From: Glandiceps talaboti
Taxonomy: Eukaryota; Hemichordata; Enteropneusta; Spengelidae
Direction of reading: 5' to 3'
Assembly: GCF_964340395.1 (NCBI RefSeq)
Contig: NC_135551.1
Coordinates: 30,111,455-30,171,454 of the forward strand
DNA length: 60,000 bases
Part shown: positions 24,201 to 36,200 of the stretch, in pieces
Layout: every line of letters begins with the position of its first letter
Numbering within the stretch: the stretch's first letter is position 1
The notes under the pieces: generated by a model
What the model was told of the DNA's origin: nothing
Database searches by the model: none
The model's input: only the letters and a program-made list of their open reading frames with translations
Made by a program: the position numbers and the translations under genes

Positions 24201-27200
24201 CTAGTTGACTGAGACCTGTGTCCGAGTTTTAGTGACAGCATTTAAAGAAACCATTCTTGCTGAATGTTCAGTGATGATAAAGGCAAATGAAACAGAAAGT
24301 AAGTACTGTGTAGTATCATCATCATGTATAGTATCATCCCTAATGAAGATAACCCCACCTGTAAGCCTTCTTTTAGCCTATGTGTCCACCTTGAATTAGA
24401 CAACGATTTCACGATAGTATTGTCCCTAATGAAGATAACCACAGCTGTAATCACGTTATCACCACAGATAAATATCACCATAAAAAATCACATTATTAGA
24501 GATAATCACATTATCACCATAGATAATCACATTATCACCACAGATAATCACATTATCACCATAGATAATCACATTATCACCACAGATAATCACATTATCA
24601 CCATAGATAATCATAATATCACCATAAATAATCACATTACTAGAGATAATCACATTATCACCATAGATAATCACATTATCACCACAGATAATCACATTAT
24701 CACCATAGATAATCACTTTATCACCACAGATAATCACATTATCACCATAGATAATCATATTATTACCACAAATAAGCATCATTGTAATATTTTTAATTTC
24801 TTCTTCCCTAGAATTAAGGTTGATGTTCTCATTGATGGATAGAGTACCTGATGGCATCAGTCCAATGTTGAGAGACTTAGAAGATCATATTGTTGAGGCT
24901 GGTTTAGCTGATATGGTAGCAGCTGCTGACATTATTACCACAGTAAGTTTTTAGTCCCCAGTCAGCACTACCCGGAAGGGACGTAAACGTTGGGTTCTGT
25001 CCATCTGCCTGTCCGTCCGTCTGTACGTTCACCTTCATATCTCTAGCATGCAGCAACTGATTTGAACCAAACCTGACATAAACGTAACATACCATGTGGA
25101 GCCACATGTACTTCGCAGTCTTGGCCTGAATAGCAAAATGGTAGCCATGTTTGTGATAAACAAGCATATTTTGTTTGTTATTGTCCAAAAGTTTGAAAGA
25201 TATGGACACCATTCAAGTGTCTACCCCACATTATCAATGATGAACTTTCTAATGAGACATTGACCTTTGACCTTGACAAACATTTTCAAGGTGAAATGAC
25301 CAAAATCTTTCTTTCTATGTCCAGTCAACAAAGACTCCATTTAAATGTCTATACCCCAAAGGTCAGCTTTCTTTTCATATCTTCACCTTTGCCTTTGATC
25401 TCCATAATCAAGGTCAAATTGCAAATTGGTCAATAAATTATGAAGTTTTGTATCTAGAGACACATTCAAATTTGCACAATAACTTTGGTATAAAACACGC
25501 AAATTGGGGAGTCGGGACTATGTCTTTGATTGAAGGCTTGTGTAACATAGATCATATTATTGTGTTAGGCGTAAAAATAAAATTTGTGTGGTTCTGATTA
25601 CATTCAATTTTAAAAATAAGTGGGGTAGCCTACCGTAGGTAGATTTTTTACTTTATTTTATTATATATTTTTTTCATATGAATAGTGTTATATTGTCTTT
25701 TTAAGTTGATGTCAGTTTCCGCACCCACCACTTCTTGCAAGACTTCATGATTTTTGCAATTTTATTATTATTTTTCTCGTATACGTAAACAAAATTTAGG
25801 GTCGGTGTGAAAAACTAGGTGGGGGTCGGGTTACCGAAACCAAACAACTTTTTTTATTTGGCCTTATTTAAATGTAATACCAACTATACACATATAATCT
25901 GTTCATTGTTCTTACAGGATTCTGAAAAATATGTGGAGCAACTCCTTGTTCTTTTTAATAAATTTAGTGCTTTGGTCAAAGATGCTTTTAATGATGACCC
26001 AAGGTTTCTGACTAGCAGAGACAAGGTAAATATATATCTATGCCATATGTGTACTTTACCAGTAGTGATGTAGACAATGTAACTGGACTTCCAGACTCGT
26101 AAGTACCAATGAAGCTTACTCAAGCAGTAACTTGCATATATTTCTATAGCTACTCTGGGTACCAGTGTGACATATATTTCCATAGCTACTCTGGGTACCA
26201 ATGTGACATATATTTCCATAGCTACTCTGGGTACCAGTGTGACATATATTTCCATAGCTACTCTGGGTACCAATGTGACATATATTTCCATAGCTACTCT
26301 GGGTACCAGTGTGACATATATTTCCATAGCTACTCTGGGTACCAATGTGACATATATTTCCATAGCTACTCTGGGTACCAGTGTGACATATATTTCCATA
26401 GCTACTCTGGGTACCAGTGTGACATATATTTCCATAGCTACTCTGGGTACCAGTGTGACATATATTTCCATAGCTACTCTGGGTACCAGTGTGACATATA
26501 TTTCCATAGCTACTCTGGGTACCAATGTGACATATATTTCTATAGCTACTCTGGGTACCAGTGTGACATATATTTCCATAGCTACTCTGGGTACCAGTGT
26601 GACATATATTTCCATAGCTACTCTGGGTACCAGTGTGACATATATTTCCATAGCTACTCTGGGTACCAATGTGACATATATTTCTATAGCTACTCTGGGT
26701 ACCAATGTGACATATATTTCCATAGCTACTCTGGGTACCAATGTGACATATATTTCTATAGCTACTCTGGGTACCAATGTGACATATATTTCTATAGCTA
26801 CTCTGGGTACCAATGTGACATATATTTCCATAGCTACTCTGGGTACCAATGTGACATATATTTCTATAGCTACTCTGGGTACCAATGTGACATATATTTC
26901 CATAGCTACTCTGGGTACCAATGTGACATATATTTCTATAGCTACTCTGGGTACCAATGTGACATATATTTCTATAGCTACTCTGGGTACCAATGTGACA
27001 TATATTTCTATAGCTACTCTGGGTACCAATGTGACATATATTTCCATAGCTACTCTGGGTACCAATGTGACATATATTTCTTTAGGTACTCTGGGTAATA
27101 TCTCATTGATAGAAAACCTGGTAAAATATTTTGGGGACCGAGTAAATTTGACCCACTTACCACCAGTGTTCCCTCTAAGCCAATTTGACACTCCACTGAT

Positions 27201-30200
27201 GAACAGCAGTTTCTTGTAGGCTCACCATAATTTGATAATCTCCTATCCTTGACTGTGTGGTGGGTGACTCACAACCAGTGTTCCCTGTAAGCCCTCACCA
27301 TCCCATATACTAATTGTTTGTCTTTGTATTGACAGGCTTACAAACATGTAGTCAATGATACAACTGTATTCAAACTAGAATTGCCAACCAAGCAAAAAGG
27401 GTAAGTGTAAAAAAACATTTAGAGGTTTTATCTTTTAGTTTATGAAATCAATAATCAATCTATTTAGTAGGACCTTGATCTTGTTGCAGTGTTGGCACTA
27501 AAAGTCAATTTGATTGGCCTTTGATATTGTTAAAGTGTTATTACTAAAACTCATTTTGATTGGACTTTGATTTTCTTAAAGTGTTGATAGTAAAACTCAT
27601 TTTGATTGGACTATAATTTTGTTACAGTGTTGTTCTTAAACTCAATTTGATTGGCCTGTTTGATTTCTTACAGTGTTGGCAGTAAAACTCAACCTGAGTC
27701 TAAATGTCCAGAGTTATTAGCAAATTACTGTGACATGCTTCTAAGAAAAACTCCACTTAGTAAGAAATTAACGTCAGATGAAATTGAGTCGAAGCTTAGA
27801 AATGTGGTAAGTAATGTAATCATTATCATAGACTTGGATAGTTAGTTCGTAAGCACTGTGTATTTCTAGTACTGTATTTCTAGATATAACCTTCACTGTA
27901 TATTTCTAGTATTGTATATTTCTAGATTGCAGATATTGTTTGATGAATGTCTGTTTTCAGCTGTCTTTTTGTTTTTCTTTTCTTTTTTTCAAGCTTCTAG
28001 TATTAAAATATGTACAGAATAAGGATGTGTTTATGAGATTCCATAAAGCCCACCTTACAAGGAGATTAATATTAGATACATCAGCAGATAGTGAGAAGGA
28101 AGAAAATATGGTGGAATGGCTCAGGGTAAGTAAATAGGTCTATCAAATTCACTCACTTTAAAAGTTAAAAGATTTTGTCTACAAATTAAAACAAATACTG
28201 TGTTTTTGCTAAGATATTTAGAACCATGGTAGAAGATATCAGGAATTCTGGTAAAATTCACCAAGTTTCCATGGTAACATGGAAGATTGTGCTTATAAAA
28301 TTCATTTTGTTTACGTGGTAACATATAGAGGACTGTAGAAAAATTTATGCTGTTTCCATGGTAACAGATATATAAAATTCTGATAAAATTCATTTTGTTC
28401 CCACTGTAACAGATTTAGAGGTTTCTGGTAAAATTCATTTAGTTTCCATGGTAACAGATATAGAGGACTACAATGAAATCATTTAGTTTCCATGGTAACA
28501 GATATAGATGATTCCAGTTAAGCACACTGTGTTAACACTATAATTGTAATAATAATGATACTTTGATATAGCAGTCACAGCATTGACATTGATTCCACAG
28601 CTACAATTACAGTATCATTACTACTTTTTTAATAGTAAAATATTCCAGTCCATACATTGAACTGTTATGTATTCCCCTGTAGGAAGTTGGAATGCCTGCT
28701 GATTATGTTAATAAATTAGCACGTATGTTTCAAGACATCAAAGTTAGCGACGATCTTAATCAACAATTTAAAGAAGCTTACAGGAATAATGAACATAGTG
28801 CTATAGCAGGTAAGTGATGATATCATTTGAACTTTTGAATAACAGTAACATTTGAGTTTGAAATACAAGTGGCATTTTATCAAGAGGAAGCTAGTAAAAG
28901 CCGGCAGTGGAGAGTGATCATCAAGAGGCAGCCCTATAATTACAAAATAATTTGCTGTACATCTTGTTAGGATGGAAATCTGTTATTTAGTTTTATAAAA
29001 ATAAAATTTGAAATTGGTAACTGGATAAAAATATGTCATCGGAAAATCATGTCATCAGGGACTCAATTTAGTCTGAAAGCTTATAGTAATAATAATAATA
29101 ATAATGCAAATTTATAATGTGCCTTTCCTCCTGAGAGCTCAAGACACTCACAATTATTACCCCTGGCACGGATCTATGGCAGCACAAACACCCTTAATTA
29201 GTTCCTCAACTACCTGGGGAGCATACAATCCATTGCAGCCTATATAAGCACATAGAATTAAACCATTCACATTGCAACCTCTATCATACTAGGTCCACAA
29301 TTATATAGCTGGGTTGAATGAGGCACAATCATGATTCAAATCGTGACATGAGCAGGTATGCAATTTCCATCCAGAGATATCAAGTTTAAATTTGATTACT
29401 AATCAATGACCTGGATATCTGAGTCTACATATGTTTATATTAATCACTTGTTTGTTTATGTTTATTTATGTTACCTTAGATTCAATAAATATCAAAATAC
29501 TGAATGCAGGGGCTTGGGCTCGTAGTAGTGAACGTATTCCAGTATCTTTACCATTGGAGTTAGAAGATTATATCCCAGAAGTTGAGGAATTTTACAGGAA
29601 AAATCACAGTGGAAGAAAACTACAATGGCATCATCTAATGTCAAATGGAATAGTAAGTAGAAAACTAGGTGGATCGACATGTATCTGGGAACAGTAAGTG
29701 GAAAATACATTACATGTATCCATGGATCCATCTGTATCAGGGAATAGTATGTGGAAACATACATGTATCCATGGATCGACATGTATCTGGGAATAGTAAG
29801 TGGAAAATACATTACATGTATCCATGGATCCATCTGTATCAGGGAATAGTAAGTGGAAACATACATGTATCCATGGATCGACATGTATCTGGGAATAGTA
29901 AGTGGAAAATACATTACATGTATCCATGGATCCATCTGTATCAGGGAATAGTAAGTGGAAACATACATGTATCCATGGATCGACATGTATCTGGGAATAG
30001 TAAGTGGAAACGTACATTACATGTATCCATGGATCCGTCTGTATCAGGGAATAGTAAGTGCAAACATACATGTATCCGTGGGTCCATCTGTATCTGGGAA
30101 TAGTAAGTGGAAACGCGCATGTATCCAAGGACCCATCTGTATCTGGGAATGAATTATCTTTATTTACACTTTAAGTATATGAATACTTATCTCCCAAGAA

Positions 30201-33200
30201 GTCCAGTGAGGGCCATCCCTCATGGGTTCAGTGTTGATGCAGGAGGAAACCAGAGTACCCGGGGAAAACCTGCATTGTTTGGTAGAGTCAAACTGAACAA
30301 CACTCTTCTTACTAAAAACGTGGTAAATTTTAATCAAACCCCGGCCACTGCGGTAAGAGGCTAGTGGTTTCACCACTCGACCACCAACAACCCAAGCGAG
30401 GACATCAGTTTGTTGTAGCTTTTTACTGTAGAAATTTTCCCTTCTATAAATCCTTGTTGAGTAATTTATGTAATACAAATATTTAGGATTCTTTTTCCAT
30501 TTTTGACTCAATCCTTGTTGCTAGGTAACCATGTAATACCTTTCCGTATCACTGTTTGCCGTTGACAGATAACGTTTAGAAATAAAGTGGGTATGTATGA
30601 TATGGAGGTGACTACATTTCAAATGGCAGTACTGTTTGCATGGAATCAAAGACAAGGTGAAAAGATAGCGTTTGAGAATCTGAGATTAGCAACAGAACTA
30701 CCTGATACTGAGCTAAGGAGAACACTATGGGTGAGTTTTGGTTACATTATATCACTTCTTAGCAGGGAGTAGGAGGCCAAATTTGGAGAAATATTTGGTG
30801 AAAGATTTGATTTATTTGATTTATTGATTTCACCAGGAAATTAAAAAAAACAAACATACATGTCAATTGTGTTAACGGCAACGTAGTTGCTGTCAGCCAG
30901 GGTACAACGTTAGAAGCACCTACCCGACTGCCTTCATCCTCAAGTAACTCTGAGTATAGAATCATTAGAAGACGACATCGAAAGGCGACAAAAACTGCGA
31001 TTGGGCCGAAATCTGTTATCACAGGAAGTAACACTACAATGTCTTCTCTTAAATCTGTGAACACTGTACCTAACCACCTGCCAAATTGTTCATTAGTCGC
31101 CTATCTCCTTGCACAACCCGTTGTGAACTAATAGCTCATTTAGAGAAATTGGTTTTAGTGGCGTTGAAGCTGTGTCTTTACAGACTAAGTACATTTGTAC
31201 AACACCTATACATCATTCAAATTGACAATGCCATTAGATCAGTGCAAACATATTTTGAATCCTAGAGTTTCGCTGTCGGGCGTTTTAGTGAGGAGATTCT
31301 ACTCTTCTAAAAACAACTAAGGACTTCATGAACTTTATAATAATAATAATAATAATAATAATAATTTATTTCGTACTTTGGCCAAATCACTCAATGAAAT
31401 GAAATCATACAATGACACAGAGGGTGGGTTAAAATGAATCACTATAACAGATGCCTTTCTCTACGTTTACTTGCATAGGAAATATATTTCTATCTATCTA
31501 TCTAATAAATTTATATAGCGCCAAATATCCAAAGAAAACAATGTTCAGTGGCGCTTAGAGTTAGAAAGGAGATGAAAAAGCTCTCTGAAATATGTGGGTT
31601 TTCAAGCGTCTTTTGAAAATGTTAACATTAGCTAGTTGTTTAACATTTGAGTTCTCTAGCTGCATAAGGAGAACAAATTTTTGATATGTACAGTTCGTAT
31701 AAAAGTATGTGGGTAGGTACATTTCACGCAAATCTTTATAAAGTGGGCAAACTAAGCAAAAATGATATTCATCCTCAACTTCCCCACTCTTACACAGGAG
31801 GCAAATTCTGTGTTGTCTAGGTATACCTAATTTACGATCAGATTCTATTCTGAGTTGGTGTCGATGTCCTGAAGCTCTAAATCTACACAAAACAAATCTC
31901 ATGGTACTGTCTTCAATATTTGAAAGATAAAACTCACACTTAAAATTGATCTTGAAATCATGATATTTATCCAGTTTAGAATAATTCAACAAGCCAGAAC
32001 TCCATGACTGGATATAAATATCGCGAGATCTCTGCTTTAAGGCCTCAATAAAACCACCTTCGTCTTCAACACCTTGATTTAGCCAAGCAAAACCAAATCC
32101 ATACGAGAAAAGTAGTTTCTTTACCGATAACGCCCAGCATGTATGATTGTTCTCGGCCTCTTTGAATTGATATTTATAACACTGATAAACAAAACGGTTT
32201 TCTTTCATTTTCAAAATATTTAGCCAGTATTTTATAATACGGACAAATCTTTGACAAAAAAGCGGTGTTCTGCCAAGTTCACCATAAATGACTGGGTTTG
32301 GTGTGGTTTTTGATAGGCCTAGTACATATTTACAAAATGTACGATGCACACTTTCTACATTCTCAGTATCATAAAATCCCCAAATTTCACTCCCATACAT
32401 CAATATTGGTAATATCTTACAATCAAAAATCTTCATGTAAATTGACACTTCGACAGATTTGTATTTATACAATATCTTTTTCAGAGCAAAGATTGCTTTA
32501 CACGCTTGTTGACCTGTCTTTTGTGCCATATTCCAAAGTCCATTAAAAGAAAATGTTAATCCAAGGTAGCAAAATTGTGATACAACTGATAGCCTCTTCC
32601 CATTGTAAAACCATTTTTCACACCTTCTCAAAACACCAGCATTCCTAAAGACCATTACCTTAGTTTTGTTAATATTAACCTTTAGTTTCCATTTCGAAGA
32701 AAATGTTGATAAATCATTCAAAAGTCTTTGTAAGCCAATAGCGTTGTAACTAAACAAAATCAAATCATCAGCGAAAAGAAGATAAAACAGTCTCAGTACA
32801 CCAATGTAAATTCCAGCAAATTTTTGTTCCAAATGTTGTCCTAAATCATTTATGAATAATGCAGATAACAAGGGTGATAAAATTGACCCTTGTTGTACAC
32901 CACACATACATTTGAAAGATCTGGTAATACCCTCTGGGGTGCGAACACGTGCCTGGATGTTACTGTACATAGATTGCAAAACCTTGAAGAAGTTGCCATG
33001 GAGTCCGTTCTTAATTAGTTTGTAATATAACATATAATGGTTGATACGATCGAATGCTTTTTCAAAGTCTACGAACACACAATATAAACGACTCTTCAAA
33101 GAAAAGTAACGTTTGACAATTGTATCAATTATAAACATATTATCAATGGTGCCATAGCCTCTGCGAAAGCCTGCTTGATTTTCCTCAAGTGGGCAATTAT

Positions 33201-36200
33201 TTTCAACCCATGTATTCAATTTTTCATAGATTATTGAAGAGAATGCTTTCCCCAATAGAGAGAGAAGTGTTATACCCCTGTACTTATTTACACTATCTCT
33301 ATCACCCTTCTTATACAATGGAACTATTAATCCTAGAGTCCAATCCTTGGGAAAGTATCCAGCGAGGAGCAACTTATTAAATAATCCAACAAGAAATTCT
33401 TTGAACTTCCGTGGACAGTTCTTAAGCATTTCCGCGGGGATACCAGTGGCCAGATGCTTTTCCATTTTTAAGTTTATTTATACTTTTCTCAACTTCATCA
33501 TAAGTAATTTCCCGATCTAAGTCATCACAGTTAACGTGGTTACAGTCAGTATTATCATAGATTAAGGGATCAAATTTGTCAACAAGGTTCTTTATTTCCT
33601 CCGAAACTGCATCCTCTCCCATATCGTTTTCAATATTGAATAAGCCGGAAAAGTAGTTGTACCAATCATCCGTTGAGATAGAAGATGAAGGGCCTGGTTG
33701 CTTTTGTTTCAAAAGAGACCAAAAGTGCTTGGAATCTGTCTCCCTGGCAGCTTCCACCAATTTACTTTTTTCCTTAAATTCAAAGTTTTTCTTTTTTGTT
33801 GAACTTTATCTATAAAAGAAATTTGTAGATCATGTGATATCTGCCTCTTACAGGAGTGGCTGTAATGTGGCGAAAGTCCCTTAATTCAGTGAAAGTCAAG
33901 CGATATGATGATAGTCGAATGATCGGGGTCGAAATCAAACTCTCTGATAGTATTCTTACTTTGATTAATGTTTACATGCCTACACAAAATAGAGATAATT
34001 ATCATGTATTTTTAGATTATTTGCAAAGAATTCGTTACTGTATTGATAATGCTGAAACCAATTGTGTGATGGCCTTAGGTGATTGGAATGCAGATGTTGG
34101 ATCCGAGTTTGGTGAAGAAGTTAATACCTTTTGTAATGATAACAATCTCATTTGTTCCAATGTCCAACTCTTGGGTACACATAATAAGAATAATTTAATA
34201 GTGAAGCACATCATTCGACTTCATGGCTTGATCACTGTATTTCGACCCCTGCAGCACACAATTGTATACGGGATATCAAGATTTTGCATGAATTCGTTGG
34301 GTCTGATCATTTTCCTGTGAATGTAGTATCTGATCTTCATGATCTTCAAAAATATAACCTTCAGCTTAATAATCAGGACATATTTATCAAGAGCAACAAT
34401 TCAAATATTGATTGGTCAAATGTCGACGGCATGTATTTACGTAATTACCTTAGTAGTACTGATGTTAGTCTTAGCAATATTCATATCAATAGTGAGGTTT
34501 TCAGTTGCTGGGACTCAAGGTGTAAGCAAAGATCACGCCATTGATAAGCTTTATGATGACATTATTCATATGTTGTCCTCATCAGCGTCTGACTGTTTTT
34601 CTGTCAAGACTCTATGTCCAATAAGTGTGTTCCAGGTTGGAATAATTATGTTAAGGAACACCATTCAATTGCTTGAGATGCCTTTATTATGTGGCGAGAC
34701 AATGGTAAACCACGTCAAGGGCCTTTATTTCAGATTATGAGAAAAAGTTGTGCAAAGTTTAAGTATGCCTTAAGGTGTTGTAAAGGTAATGAGAATCGCT
34801 GATGCCCTAGCAAGAAATCTTTCAAACAGTAATTGTAAGCAGTTTTGGAAAGGTGTTAATAGTACCAAAGGGTCTACTCCATTGTCGTCGTCGTCTGTCG
34901 GAGGGTGCAATGGCCATCAGAACATTGCAAACATGTGGCGAGAACACTTTGAAGGTCTTGTCATCTGTGACTAATAATAGCAATGAATATTATGTTAATT
35001 CCAAAATCTCTGATGTAACCTTTTCTGATGAAATGATTGTAACATCAGCTGATATTTTGGCATGTGTAAATAAATTGACCAATGGTAAAACAGTAGGTCC
35101 AGATGGCATTACAGCTGAACACATTAAGTATGCTCACTGTCGGATACATAGTTTACTATCACTTTTGTTTACAGCCTCTCATGTTACGTGATAGATAATG
35201 AACGAGTTTGGTTGATTATGCGTTATAACACGAGGGCGCGTAGCCCCGAGTGTTTGACGCATAATCAACCAAACAAGTTCATTATCTTACTTATCACCAC
35301 GGCGATAACAATAGAATTTGCATGTATTCCAAGTCTGTCAGGTGGCAAGCTAGAACTAGTTTTACATTGTTTTTGTTTTTGCTATTGACTCTTCCCGCAC
35401 TTTGTTCAGTTGAGCAAATGCAGTGATTGAGGGCCTAAGTATGAATCTCGAAACGTCCTTCAATTTCGGGGTTCAGTGGGACGAAGTGACTTTAACTCAA
35501 CTCGATTCAATTCCAACACAAGAGCTCTGTCCTGTGAGTGGACCGATTAATGAAAATCGATTTGCCAAACCCTTAACGGAGTCTCAATTTCAACAAAGTT
35601 TGAGCGAAAGAATACCAGTGCGAACTAGGCATGCCAACAGTTGGGCTTTGTGTCTCTACAATGAATGGGCAACTTGGAGAAAAGTTCAGATTTACAGCGT
35701 TGTAGACCATCATTGGCCGATACCCACTTTGGAATCCGGTTCACTAGAATCCCTTGATTACTGGTTAGCAAGGTTTATATACGAAATAAAGCGAAAAGAT
35801 GGTAAGCCGTATCCCCCTAATACATTGACGAATGTAGCTGCCAGATTGCAACGTCACTTAGTCGACGTCTGTGATCGTAGGGATGTCCATTTGTTTAAAA
35901 AGACCGATGGGACATTCAAAACATTTCGGAATGCATTGGAAAAGCGCAAGAAAGAGTTAATGTCTGAAGGTGTAGGGGTTGTTGTGAGAAAAGCCGATCC
36001 TGTGACGGAAGATGACGAGAAGGTTCTATGGGAAAGTGGCGTTTTCGATACAAAGACAGCGCGAGGGCTGTCATATATCGTCTACTTTTATAACTGTAAA
36101 ATGTTTGGGTTCAGAGCCATGGATGAGCATGTAAATCTGGATGCCAGTCAGTTTCATGTCGGATTCGATGACAAGGGACGAAAGTTTTTGCAGTACGAAG

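Noticed and set aside
24324-24857. 172- and 132-codon frames with DNHIITT repeats
   Set aside because: Readings of the 21-bp intron 8 array spanning the exon 9 boundary.
25884-27191. Long minus-strand frame of 435 codons (and 329/350-codon plus-strand frames) with 12-residue repeats
   Set aside because: It lies over the 36-bp intron 10 minisatellite and antisense to CUL5 exon 10. A repeat unit divisible by three keeps several frames open; no start context, domain or splice evidence.
29492-30128. Frames of 144-165 codons with [20 protein letters not shown]-type repeats
   Set aside because: Readings of the intron 15 donor array.
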